This document shows positions 15,547 through 24,594 of a DNA stretch of 57,555 nt, piece by piece. Source of the stretch: Cuniculiplasma sp052315415 (GTDB lineage: Archaea > Thermoplasmatota > Thermoplasmata > Thermoplasmatales > Thermoplasmataceae); the NCBI GenBank assembly GCA_052315415.1, contig JBLSDH010000009.1, positions 1 to 57,555 on the forward strand, given 5' to 3'. Position 1 is the stretch's first letter; each line of letters starts with the position of its first letter. The notes under the pieces are model-generated. The model saw only the letters and a program-made list of their open reading frames with translations, made no database searches and was not told the DNA's origin. A program made the translations under genes and the position numbers.

Positions 15547-18500
15547 TTATGATTTTTTAAACTTATCACTTAAAATAGCTATTTTCTTTTTACCGTCTGG
15601 ATCCTTTAATATTCTAATATTTCCTTCCTTCTTTTCTTTCTTTATAGCGTTTTTTATAGATTTTTTACTGTACCACATTCTTCTTAAAGTTCTATAGATC
15701 TTTTTATAAGAGATATCATCAGAGGATCTTAAAATACTAATCAAGTTTTCAGTGTCCTTATTCTCCCATATTTTTTGAAATATTATTGTTTCCATTAGAA
15801 ACACAAATATCAATAAGTAGGCAGAAATTGAAACACCATAGAGTATTTCTTTTTTGATTATTGTTTTATTTTCATAAGAAACTAAGACACAAAATTGCTC
15901 AACAAAATTATCTGATGGAACAAAACCTGAAGGCCCTGAAAACAGAGGTTTACCGTTCAAATATGTTTCAATTTTTGTTTTGTTTAGACATTCTCCCGTC
16001 AACTTAATGTAAGTATTCCAACCTGTTATTAAATAAAAATAACTTATCATCACATTTTTAATGCAAGTTATATTTTGTATATTTAAACTATAATTTTCAA
16101 AATTTTCATTTCCACAAAAATCTATTATTGAAATGTTTAAAAATAACTTTCCATCCTTTATAGGATTGAAATAAACTGAATTGTTTATAATTTCAAAATT
16201 ACAATTTGAAGAAATGTTGAAATATTTTATCTTTGAATTTGTGGATATTGAGAATATAATGTGGCAGTTCTTTTGTCGTTTCACATTAATATTGATTCTT
16301 GGTTTTTCGTTTTGATATGAAATTGTGATACATTGGACTATGTAATTATCATAAATATTGTCAATAATCAATTTTATATTATAGATTCCACTGTTATTCA
16401 AATAAATTGTATTATTTTTTAAATAATATTCACTTGTATTTTTCGTTAGAAATTCTATATTGGATAAATTATAATCTGAGTAATAACAGGTTAGGTTCAA
16501 TTTATTTTTATTTGTATAAAATTTTGATTTGGTAAGATGTTTAGGCAGTGAATTATTTACGCTGAAATTAAAACATATAGACTTTGATAGCCTGTTAAGT
16601 CCCGTAAATTTGATCTGAAGTCTATAATTGCCATTAATGTCAAAAAGATATGAAAATTCAATACTGTTTATTTCTAAATTCCGATCATAACTTAAATTTT
16701 CATAAACAATAGAATTGTCTCTATATATTTTCGTTAAAAAAGAACCATTCATGTTTGAAGATAAATATATGTTAAAATGATTCAAATCTGAGTCGCCAAA
16801 AAAAGAATATTTCTTTTTCAAACTTCCTTTAATAAATATTAATGGTTGTGTTAGTATTACTGAGAAATTATAACTAAATGCTTTTAAAATTTGACCAAAA
16901 TATTCCAACAAAAAAACTATTTTATATTTTCCATTATTTGTAAAATTAAAAGTAAAAAAACTATTAGTTAGATTCTTTTTGAGTATCAGTATTGAAAGGT
17001 TTTTTGCCAGAGAATATAATTTAACCTGAACATTTGTAATTAGTTGTTCATAACTTTTAAAGTAAAACTTTATTGATGAGGTGTTGTAAATATAATTATT
17101 TTGGATATTAGAGTCTATTTTTGGAATAAATATAGTGTAATTAAAAATGAAAATGTAAACAAATGTAAAATTGAGGATGTTATTGGTTGTTATATGTATT
17201 CGGAGTGATGATGCATTTTTTAAATATGGTACTATTAATATAAAACTGTTATTATTTAATAAATAGTTATGATAAAGAGCATTATTAATTGTAAGATTTG
17301 TAATTAAAGTTAAAATTTTAGTGGAAATTCTAAATTTTAAGGTCTCATTAGAAAAGATAGTTTTGGTGTAATTACATTCCATTATTTTTGGCTTTGATTT
17401 TTCATAAAATAATTCTGAAAAATATGTCTGATTTACCCCGAAATAATATATTATTTTAAAGCCCATCTTGTAAACACCAGATGAGAGATTATTGGGTTTC
17501 AAATATAATAAGGAAGAGTTATATCTGTTTACCCATGCTCCAATACTAACAATAATTGAGTAAGAAGAGTTACAAGATAAATTTAAATTAATAAATCCGC
17601 AATCTAAGATTTTGTAAAATTTTTTTATTATAGGCGTGGGATACTTAAAAAAAGAGTAATTTAATAAAACTAAGCAACTATTATTAAAAATGTAAACAAA
17701 ATGTTGACCAGAGACATAGCAAATGAAATGAAATTCCTTGATTATCATTCCGTATTTATTTCCCTCCCTTAGAACTATAAAATTATTGAAAAAATATATA
17801 CTATCATAAGATGATAAATATAATTTAGAAAGAATTTTTTGACTGGTAAAATTAAAAATAAAATTATTCATAAATATTAAAAATGGTTTAAAATTAAATG
17901 AATAAATATTTGAAATATTTATATTGAACAATTTTATCTTATTATTATATAATAAATTTAAATAACATGAGTAATTTGAATATTCAATTAATAATAAATC
18001 TTGAAAGTAGTTTATTACTCGTATAAAATTCTCTTTCTTTATTGTAAAATTAAGTGATTCATTATTCAATAAATTATAATTTTTATTATTTGAATAAATA
18101 AAAATTGAGTTGTTATACAAAAATAAAAAAGATTTTCCAGTATATTTTAAATTAATATCTTTTAATAATTTACCACTCTCTTTTGAAAATATATAAACAA
18201 TATATTTATTAATAAATTGGTAAGCAAAATATATAAAATATGAGTCTTGAAAAAAGCAAGTTTTCTTGAGATAAGTATTATTGATTGTGCTAATAACCTT
18301 TTTATTTTTCTCATAGTTTTCAAAGTAAATACATTTTTGATTTTGTATTATAAAACTGTGAATATTAGGTATGTAAAATAAGTTACTATCATTTTCTAGC
18401 TTTATGGAGAACGAGCTAATAGTATTGTTTGAGATGTCATTGATCTTATTATAATCAAACGCAGAAATATTTAACATTTTTATATAGTAATATTTAGAAT

Positions 18501-19086
18501 TAAATGAAGTATTAAGACAATCTCCAGAACCAACGACTTTAAATTTTTTCTCATAAATAAATGTTGAATTGAATATTAATAAAGAAATATAATTTTTATT
18601 TGTTATAACTGAAAAATTATAATATTTATTTGGAATTAATTTTATGGGATGACTTATGAATTTTTTATTTATGTAAATATATGCAAAACAATGTAAGGAA
18701 TAGTTGGTAAAAATATTAAATGAAATGTTTGAAAATTTAATAGTTAAATTTAGCGAAGAATAAAAATAACTTTCATTAAAATTATAAAGCAATCTAAAAT
18801 TTAACAAATTGTGCGAAGTTAAAATGTAGAAGCCTGAACTATTATAGTAATCTTCTGAGCAAACTGTTATCTCATTTAAATTTTTATTTTCTATATTACA
18901 TTTTAAATTATACCCATATGAAAATGAATTTATCTTACCAATTGTAAAATTATTAAAACACTTGATTTCAGAAATGTTTACTTCATCTATAGAATGATCA
19001 CCGACAAAAGATTTGCCATAATGAATAAATAAATTTCCAGTGTTTATCATCATAAATATTAAAATAATCGATAAAATTTTATTCAC
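15547..19086 (-). CDS. Giant AT-rich, sequon-rich surface protein with cytoplasmic helix-rich tail
   Basis: A 1179-residue protein with an N-terminal signal helix (about residues 3-20), a very large extracellular part, one membrane helix (about 1084-1103, GVSISAYLLIFVFLMETIIF) and a 76-residue basic cytoplasmic tail. The extracellular part is built of repeated Ig- or beta-like segments rich in Asn, Ile, Tyr and Phe and is crowded with NxS/T sequons, so it would be heavily N-glycosylated. The tail (SSDDISYKKIYRTLRRMWYSKKSIKN, then EGNIRILKDPDGKKKIAIL) looks like a winged helix with a beta hairpin. The gene is visibly far more AT-rich than its neighbours and uses AAT/ATA/TTT almost throughout. 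The start is GTG with a TATA-like box about 27 bases upstream, hence leaderless. No family recognised. A surface layer component or a membrane-bound sensor-regulator are both possible. Confidence 0.75.
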   Translation of the reverse strand: MNKILSIILIFMMINTGNLFIHYGKSFVGDHSIDEVNISEIKCFNNFTIGKINSFSYGYNLKCNIENKNLNEITVCSEDYYNSSGFYILTSHNLLNFRLLYNFNESYFYSSLNLTIKFSNISFNIFTNYSLHCFAYIYINKKFISHPIKLIPNKYYNFSVITNKNYISLLIFNSTFIYEKKFKVVGSGDCLNTSFNSKYYYIKMLNISAFDYNKINDISNNTISSFSIKLENDSNLFYIPNIHSFIIQNQKCIYFENYEKNKKVISTINNTYLKKTCFFQDSYFIYFAYQFINKYIVYIFSKESGKLLKDINLKYTGKSFLFLYNNSIFIYSNNKNYNLLNNESLNFTIKKENFIRVINYFQDLLLIEYSNYSCYLNLLYNNKIKLFNINISNIYSFNFKPFLIFMNNFIFNFTSQKILSKLYLSSYDSIYFFNNFIVLREGNKYGMIIKEFHFICYVSGQHFVYIFNNSCLVLLNYSFFKYPTPIIKKFYKILDCGFINLNLSCNSSYSIIVSIGAWVNRYNSSLLYLKPNNLSSGVYKMGFKIIYYFGVNQTYFSELFYEKSKPKIMECNYTKTIFSNETLKFRISTKILTLITNLTINNALYHNYLLNNNSFILIVPYLKNASSLRIHITTNNILNFTFVYIFIFNYTIFIPKIDSNIQNNYIYNTSSIKFYFKSYEQLITNVQVKLYSLAKNLSILILKKNLTNSFFTFNFTNNGKYKIVFLLEYFGQILKAFSYNFSVILTQPLIFIKGSLKKKYSFFGDSDLNHFNIYLSSNMNGSFLTKIYRDNSIVYENLSYDRNLEINSIEFSYLFDINGNYRLQIKFTGLNRLSKSICFNFSVNNSLPKHLTKSKFYTNKNKLNLTCYYSDYNLSNIEFLTKNTSEYYLKNNTIYLNNSGIYNIKLIIDNIYDNYIVQCITISYQNEKPRININVKRQKNCHIIFSISTNSKIKYFNISSNCNFEIINNSVYFNPIKDGKLFLNISIIDFCGNENFENYSLNIQNITCIKNVMISYFYLITGWNTYIKLTGECLNKTKIETYLNGKPLFSGPSGFVPSDNFVEQFCVLVSYENKTIIKKEILYGVSISAYLLIFVFLMETIIFQKIWENKDTENLISILRSSDDISYKKIYRTLRRMWYSKKSIKNAIKKEKKEGNIRILKDPDGKKKIAILSDKFKKS

Positions 19087-19139
19087 GGAATTAAAAAAAA
19101 TAATTATATGTTTTATTTTAGTTTAATGAAAAAATTGCA

Positions 19140-19490
19140 TTAATTTTTTGTAACTATTGAGTACAATGATGAAATGATAATAGAGGCAAACATCAGAAAG
19201 AGTCCGCCTAGTAATGGATACAATGAGATCACCAACATTTCAGGTATACCTGAAATGCCAGAGAGTATTTTCACAAGAGAGAAAAGATATGACTCGTTAT
19301 ATCTAAAGTAGGGTAACAGAAAGCTAAGGAAACCTATTAAGAAAAAGACTGCATATTCTCTTTTTCTTTTAAAAGGAAAGAAGAAGAAAGCAGGTATAAA
19401 TGCAAATATTACGTTGTGAAGAAAATAAGATACTAATATTGATGCTACGATCCCAGATATTAAAAGGGCAATGGATATTTTAATGTTCAT
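19140..19490 (-). CDS. Small polytopic membrane protein
   Basis: A 116-residue protein with about four hydrophobic segments (roughly residues 5-23, 25-42, 47-62 and 85-112) and a basic loop KRKREY. Its ATG lies inside the last codons of the penicillin-acylase-like gene (overlap about 11 bases), so the two are translated from one transcript. No known family recognised. The coupling suggests a partner of the acylase, for example in its membrane anchoring or export, but this is only positional. Confidence 0.65.
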   Translation of the reverse strand: MNIKISIALLISGIVASILVSYFLHNVIFAFIPAFFFFPFKRKREYAVFFLIGFLSFLLPYFRYNESYLFSLVKILSGISGIPEMLVISLYPLLGGLFLMFASIIISSLYSIVTKN

Positions 19491-21975
19491 ACTTTATCAC
19501 CACCACTGTTTTTTGATCATTCATTATGTAATATTGATGATTCAACCAATGATCCAACTGATTTTTGAACCAGTAGCTAAGCACGTTTTCGCTTGGACCC
19601 CCTGGAAAAACGCCAAGAAATACCTTTTTTTCTGGTATTGAGATTTCCCTTAGAGAAGAGCCAATCTGAACATAAGGTAAAGGATATTGTAGAACACGAG
19701 GGGTGTATCCTACACTAACCGTATGTCTCCCACCCCATATGGGTATTGGTCCGATTGAAAGTTGAGGAAGTTGTGTTAGGCTCTCTATTTCAAGTAAATG
19801 AGCATTTCCCCAGTTCCAGTTTGAAACGTTTCCGATTTTTGAGTCCATAAAGGAAATTGCCATTTTGAAAGCCTGGATGACTGTAGAACTGAAATTTCCG
19901 TTGTACCAGGGAGAGTTTGGATAATTTTTAGCAAGATAAATCGCAGTGTTTGTATATGGATTTGGAACAATATTCAGCAAACCTGATTTCTCATAAATTC
20001 TATTAAATGATATATTGTATATTGCAGCTGTCAAATAAAGATAAACTGTAGGATTTTTCATATCCTGATAATATGAAAAATTCCAGTTTTTCAAAAGATT
20101 TAAAGCATAACTCTCTGTGTAGTTAATATTTGTTAAATTTTCCAAGGGCTTCAATATCAATGGGAGATATTGTGATGCCCAATAATCGGTTACATTTGAC
20201 TGAAGTTCCTCCATATCAGTAAGATTCATTTTATTATGAGATTGTATAAAATGGTATATTGACTCAGCTCTTCCCCCACTTGCCCAGTATGAACCAACAA
20301 ATGGGAATGGGTAATTTTTGCTAACGGTTGGCTGATTTGGAGCAAACATGTAACCTCTTTTCGGATTTACCTGCTGTGGGAGATATTTGAATGGAACATA
20401 ACCGTCTGGTTCATATTTTGAGGAGGACCCATTAAGTAGTGATACTGATCCAACAACCTTAACATTCTTTCCGTCAGGTAATGTTTCATTTATCAATGGA
20501 TATCCACCTGCAGTTATGTATCCCGCATGATGCAGTGAAACCAATGCAAAATTCTGAGGAGGTGCTGGTCCCCAGAATTTCAGTGCATTCATCATCTCAG
20601 AATAATTGCTTGCCATATCCAGTTTTATTTCAGCAAGTAAATCAAGTGATGGATACCTGGAATCCCAATTTAAGCTTATTCCATACCTGTTGTTTCTTGC
20701 TATAAGTGGACCATTATTTGTACAGTATACAACATAATGGTTTCCATCCTGTGTGTAAGAGCATTCTGTCATGTTAACAAAATTCCCGTTGTATAGGTAT
20801 GTATTGTTTTGAAGAGTTTCCAGATAATCATTGGCTGAATTTCCTTCTGGAGTAGTTAGTCCAAAAGATGTGTTTGAAGTGTGGCCTATAAGTACACCTG
20901 GAACACCTGCCAAACCCCAACCTGTAACATTCATTTGATTGTCAACCAATTGAAAAGGAATCCATAATGATGGAGCAAGCAGAGGCAGATGTGGATCATT
21001 GGCAAGCATATTTTCATTGCATAATGAATAATTAGATGTGATAATCCAGCTGTTTGATCCCACAGGAGATGACCAGTCATGTGAACCGGGCAATGCATAA
21101 GGATCGCTTATGTTGTTATACGCACTCAGGATGAGATTGTATGAATCATTGAGAATTTTTCCACTTACGCCCGTAGCCCAGCTTGAAAACCAATCCTGAT
21201 TCCAGAAATATGAAACATTAATTCCTTGATCAGTCAAATTGTAACCGTTAACTGTTCCTGAGCCTGGAACCATTGTTATATTTTCAGTATAATAAGGATA
21301 GTATGGCCATATTTGTGAATAATTCGTGTATCCAAGTTTAATTTCAAACATATCTGACTGAAGAACTGAACAGGCACCTGTTGCAAGGCTCCAGGACATA
21401 TACTGTTGCCATACAAGGGAATCAAATACACTCCATAAGTATGGCTTTACTCCAAGTAGTTTGAAGCCAAGGATGTATTTAGATTGCGAAGAATTTATAA
21501 ATGCGTTGACACCATTTGCGTAATCCTGTAAATAACCATAGCAGGTGGGATAATTTGTCTTCAAATAATTAAGTAGAGTCTCTGCATTCCTGTTTAAACC
21601 AATAAGTCTCATAGTTATGTCAGATGCTAGACCAGTTGAGCCTACCAGACTTGTAAGGTTTCCAGCAGCTAGGGCTGATTGCAGCTCCATCTGAAATAAT
21701 CTTTGTGACGCACTGTAATAACCCTGAGCGAAGAATAAATCTGTATTGTTATTTGCATAAATATGTGCAAGTCCAGAACTATCTATATCAACAGTTACAT
21801 TTCCATAAATCTGAGGAATTATTATTGTTCCGGAGGTTATGTTGTTTGAGTTCAAAGATTCAAAAGCCCCATTATAAGGGTTTAAAACCGATAATTGTGT
21901 GGAAACATATCCAACCACCGCAAGTAATAGAAATGCAACTACAGCAGTTATTATCTTTTTTGCCTTAAAATTCAC
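19480..21975 (-). CDS. Penicillin acylase-family N-terminal nucleophile hydrolase, secreted
   Basis: An 831-residue member of the penicillin G acylase/acylhomoserine-lactone acylase family, which hydrolyses amide bonds of acylated substrates. An N-terminal membrane helix (about residues 8-27) exports or anchors it. The alpha-chain segment (VTVDIDSSGLAHIYANNNTDLFFAQGYYSA, with QRLFQMELQ) precedes the processing site PVG/SNSW: G306-S307, S307 being the mature beta chain's N-terminal nucleophile. ANDPHLPL follows at 325-332 as in the family, and the His/Asn-type oxyanion residues should lie downstream. Many NxS/T sequons fit a surface location. The substrate cannot be told; in acidophilic heterotrophs scavenging of acylated amino compounds is plausible. 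It is followed by an overlapping small membrane protein gene. Confidence 0.92.
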   Translation of the reverse strand: MNFKAKKIITAVVAFLLLAVVGYVSTQLSVLNPYNGAFESLNSNNITSGTIIIPQIYGNVTVDIDSSGLAHIYANNNTDLFFAQGYYSASQRLFQMELQSALAAGNLTSLVGSTGLASDITMRLIGLNRNAETLLNYLKTNYPTCYGYLQDYANGVNAFINSSQSKYILGFKLLGVKPYLWSVFDSLVWQQYMSWSLATGACSVLQSDMFEIKLGYTNYSQIWPYYPYYTENITMVPGSGTVNGYNLTDQGINVSYFWNQDWFSSWATGVSGKILNDSYNLILSAYNNISDPYALPGSHDWSSPVGSNSWIITSNYSLCNENMLANDPHLPLLAPSLWIPFQLVDNQMNVTGWGLAGVPGVLIGHTSNTSFGLTTPEGNSANDYLETLQNNTYLYNGNFVNMTECSYTQDGNHYVVYCTNNGPLIARNNRYGISLNWDSRYPSLDLLAEIKLDMASNYSEMMNALKFWGPAPPQNFALVSLHHAGYITAGGYPLINETLPDGKNVKVVGSVSLLNGSSSKYEPDGYVPFKYLPQQVNPKRGYMFAPNQPTVSKNYPFPFVGSYWASGGRAESIYHFIQSHNKMNLTDMEELQSNVTDYWASQYLPLILKPLENLTNINYTESYALNLLKNWNFSYYQDMKNPTVYLYLTAAIYNISFNRIYEKSGLLNIVPNPYTNTAIYLAKNYPNSPWYNGNFSSTVIQAFKMAISFMDSKIGNVSNWNWGNAHLLEIESLTQLPQLSIGPIPIWGGRHTVSVGYTPRVLQYPLPYVQIGSSLREISIPEKKVFLGVFPGGPSENVLSYWFKNQLDHWLNHQYYIMNDQKTVVVIKYEH

Positions 21976-22490
21976 AGCTAGAAATGAACAACGAGGTTTA
22001 AAAACTTTGGCTGAGATTGAATAATATTCAAAGATTATGTTTAATTATTTTTCAGAAAAACATATAAAAATTTCGATAATGAAAATAATCCAAAAAGATA
22101 GAAAATAATTTATTATTTTCCCAAGTATTGCAAACATAGTGCCCAAACGTTCTCTAATCATGTAGGGCATATAACCTTGAATATTTCACTCATCTCATCA
22201 TAACATTTTTTCAAGGGATAAATCCATAAGAACAAAATGCTTTCCCTATTTTATTATTTATAAAAAATACCATAATAGGAAATTTGCAATCTTTGAATTC
22301 ATTTCATTATTAATTATTGTTGATATTGCAATAAACATTTTAAACAAAAGTGGAATGGAAAGCTTTTACAAAAACGTGATTTCAGAAAATTCAAAAATAA
22401 AAGAAAATGGCTTTTAAAGCTACTTTAGTTTATTTCAAAAGTATTATCTGGTACTTAAAATTTAAATGTTGACAATAAATTATATGATTA
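21976..22490. other. 515-base AT-rich gap with only short ORF fragments
   Basis: No convincing gene. Two fragments stand out. On the minus strand, 22045-22170 encodes a 41-residue frame starting MPYMIRERLGTMFAILGKII and continuing as a membrane helix. On the plus strand, 22181-22417 is open without any ATG and its second half (RKFAIFEFISLLIIVDIAIN, then KSGMESFYKNVISEN) reads like the end of a membrane protein. Both could be remnants of decayed genes. The gap also holds the promoters of the acylase (leftward) and of the TPR gene (rightward). Confidence 0.35.
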
Positions 22491-22958
22491 ATGGATATAG
22501 AAAAATTAATAGAAGAAGGATATAAGAAAACAGATAATGAACTGGAAGATTATTTTAGAAGATTATATGAAGAATTTAATAACAATCCAAGAATTGTTTA
22601 TGAGTATGCAAATATACTGGATTATCTTGGAAAGGAAGAACAAGCAATATCAATATACAGAGAATCATTAAGTAAAGGTATCTCAGGAAGATACCACGAC
22701 ATGTGTTTAATTCAACTTGCAAGCTCCTTGCGTTTGTTAGGGAATCTAAATGAAAGCTATGAAATTTTATTTGATTTATATAATAAAACCAAAGAGCCGT
22801 CTTCTCTATTATTTCTTTCACTTACATTGTTTGATTTAAACAAGAGCAAGGATGCAATCTGCCTGATGTTCAGCCATATCCTGGGTAATAATGATGGTTT
22901 TCTTGATGAATATAGAAGAGCGCTAACAAACTATATTGATAAAATATGCAAAAGTTGA
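22491..22958 (+). CDS. Tetratricopeptide-repeat protein (TPR_5-like)
   Basis: A 155-residue all-helical protein. Helix pairs with TPR-like spacing are visible: NPRIVYEYANILDYLGKEEQAISIYRESL, then RYHDMCLIQLASSLRLLGNLNESYEILFDLY, then EPSSLLFLSLTLFDLNKSKDAICLMF. This organisation and the length resemble the bacterial and archaeal tetratrico-repeat family in which each protein has about four repeats and no other domain. Such proteins are protein-binding scaffolds; the partner is unknown. The gene stands alone, with a TTAAAATTTAAAT box about 35 bases before the ATG and tRNA-Pro on the other strand downstream. Confidence 0.8.
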   Translation: MDIEKLIEEGYKKTDNELEDYFRRLYEEFNNNPRIVYEYANILDYLGKEEQAISIYRESLSKGISGRYHDMCLIQLASSLRLLGNLNESYEILFDLYNKTKEPSSLLFLSLTLFDLNKSKDAICLMFSHILGNNDGFLDEYRRALTNYIDKICKS

Positions 22959-23122
22959 GTGCGTTTTAAAAAATTTAAAAATGTTACTTGAATAGAAAAA
23001 AATAAGAAAAATAAAACGGTAAAAATTTAAACATTTAAAGTCTATTAAATGAGATAAAAATTCTTGAATGAATATATAAAAATCACGACTTTTTTCTTAT
23101 TATATATGCACAAGATTATTAT

Positions 23123-23194
23123 GGGGCTGCCCGGATTTGGACCGGGGTCTCAGGCTCCCAAAGCCCGTAGGATACCAAGCTACCCCACAGCCCC
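23123..23194 (-). tRNA. tRNA-Pro (TGG)
   Basis: A 72-base tRNA with acceptor stem GGGGCTG/CAGCCCC, anticodon stem CGGGC/GCCTG around loop TTTGGGA (anticodon TGG), and T arm CCCGG TCCAAAT CCGGG. The T loop reads TCC instead of TTC, as in many archaeal proline tRNAs. No intron and no encoded CCA. It lies between the TPR gene and purA and shows no sign of an inserted element. Confidence 0.95.
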
Positions 23195-23244
23195 TTACCA
23201 GTGAATGAATTAAAAGCTTAAAAAATTTGTTGAATGGGAAGAAG

Positions 23245-24513
23245 TCATTCTCTAACAAGAGTTGTTTTTCTGTTTTTTCCCAGAGATATAATCTTTACAG
23301 GCTTTTCAATAATTTTCTCTATGAATGAAATATATTTTTCCATCTCCTCAGGCATATGACCTTTTCCCCTTTCTATAATCATGGATTTTTCATCCTCAGC
23401 GAGATTTCCCCAACCGTCAAAAATCTCGTACTGTGGATTCGCCTTTACCTTTCCCTGCAACACTTCCATTACTCCTCTGTCTTTTCCATAATCTTTGCAG
23501 ACTTTAATCTCCTTCATTGATCCAAGAACATCTATCTTTGTTATTGCAAGAATGTCAACATCATTCAATCTTGTTGTGTATTTCAGTATGGGAAGGTCCA
23601 ACCAACCTACCCTCCTTGGTCTTCCTGTGGTTGTCCCGTATTCTGAACCGGACTCTCTTAGTTTTTCTCCATCCTTTCCAGACAGCTCTGTTGGGAAAGG
23701 CCCTTCTCCAACCCTTGTGGTATATGCCTTTGCTACTCCCACAACCCTGTGAATTTTCCTCATTGATACACCACTGCCGTTGTGGATCGCACCGGAAATT
23801 GTATTCGATGATGTGACAAAAGGATATGTTCCGAAATCTATGTCCAGGAGTGCCCCATTGGCTCCTTCAAACAGCATGTTCCTGTCAGAATCAACATATC
23901 CCCATAATGTTATTTCAGTCCTCTCCACATAATCCTTTATTTTTTCCCACACTGAATAAAGACTGGCAGCTACCCTGTCAATTTCAGCTGGATCCGAATA
24001 GTTACTCTTCTCAAGAAGTGATTTCTTTGTTCTGCACAGCAATTTTATCTTTTTAACCAGTTTTTCCTTATCTGCCAGGTCTTCAATTCTTATACCATTT
24101 CTTGAATACTTTTCTTCATAAGTTGGACCAATCCCATGTGATGTTGTTCCAATCCTGTTCTCCCTGCTCTCCTCCTCTGCCCTGTCGATGAACTTGTGTA
24201 TCTCTGTCACAACGTTCGCACCCTCGCTGATATGAACTTTGAGTTCTGGATTCTCCTCCCTTATTTTTTCATACTCCTGGAGAAAAGCGAAAGGATCTAT
24301 CACCATTCCGTTTCCCAGGAATACCTCCTGTGATACAAGTGAACCTGCTGGCATGAGGTGAAATTTAAACTCCTTTCCATCCACAGATACAGTATGACCT
24401 GCATTTGTTCCCCCATTGTATCTCACTATGATAGTATCCTTGCCCGTTAAAAAATCAGTAATTTTCCCCTTTCCTTCGTCACCAAACTGCAGTCCAACAA
24501 CAACCTGCCGCAT
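23245..24513 (-). CDS. purA: Adenylosuccinate synthetase
   Basis: Joins IMP and aspartate using GTP to make adenylosuccinate, the first step from IMP to AMP. The P-loop-like QFGDEGKGK (residues 9-17), NAGHTV (37-42), the GTTSHGIGP segment, GPFPTEL and TTGRPRRVGWLDL motifs are all present. At 422 residues it is full length and has no unusual insertions. It stands alone, with the next genes on each side unrelated to purine synthesis. The ATG lies right after an AT-rich stretch shared with the divergent icd promoter. Confidence 0.97.
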   Translation of the reverse strand: MRQVVVGLQFGDEGKGKITDFLTGKDTIIVRYNGGTNAGHTVSVDGKEFKFHLMPAGSLVSQEVFLGNGMVIDPFAFLQEYEKIREENPELKVHISEGANVVTEIHKFIDRAEEESRENRIGTTSHGIGPTYEEKYSRNGIRIEDLADKEKLVKKIKLLCRTKKSLLEKSNYSDPAEIDRVAASLYSVWEKIKDYVERTEITLWGYVDSDRNMLFEGANGALLDIDFGTYPFVTSSNTISGAIHNGSGVSMRKIHRVVGVAKAYTTRVGEGPFPTELSGKDGEKLRESGSEYGTTTGRPRRVGWLDLPILKYTTRLNDVDILAITKIDVLGSMKEIKVCKDYGKDRGVMEVLQGKVKANPQYEIFDGWGNLAEDEKSMIIERGKGHMPEEMEKYISFIEKIIEKPVKIISLGKNRKTTLVRE

Positions 24514-24594
24514 TTTTTATCAATCGTATTCACTCATACTATATATTAGCTTTTCATGTGAAAAAGGTTTAAAGGTTGTTTGAAATAAAGATAT

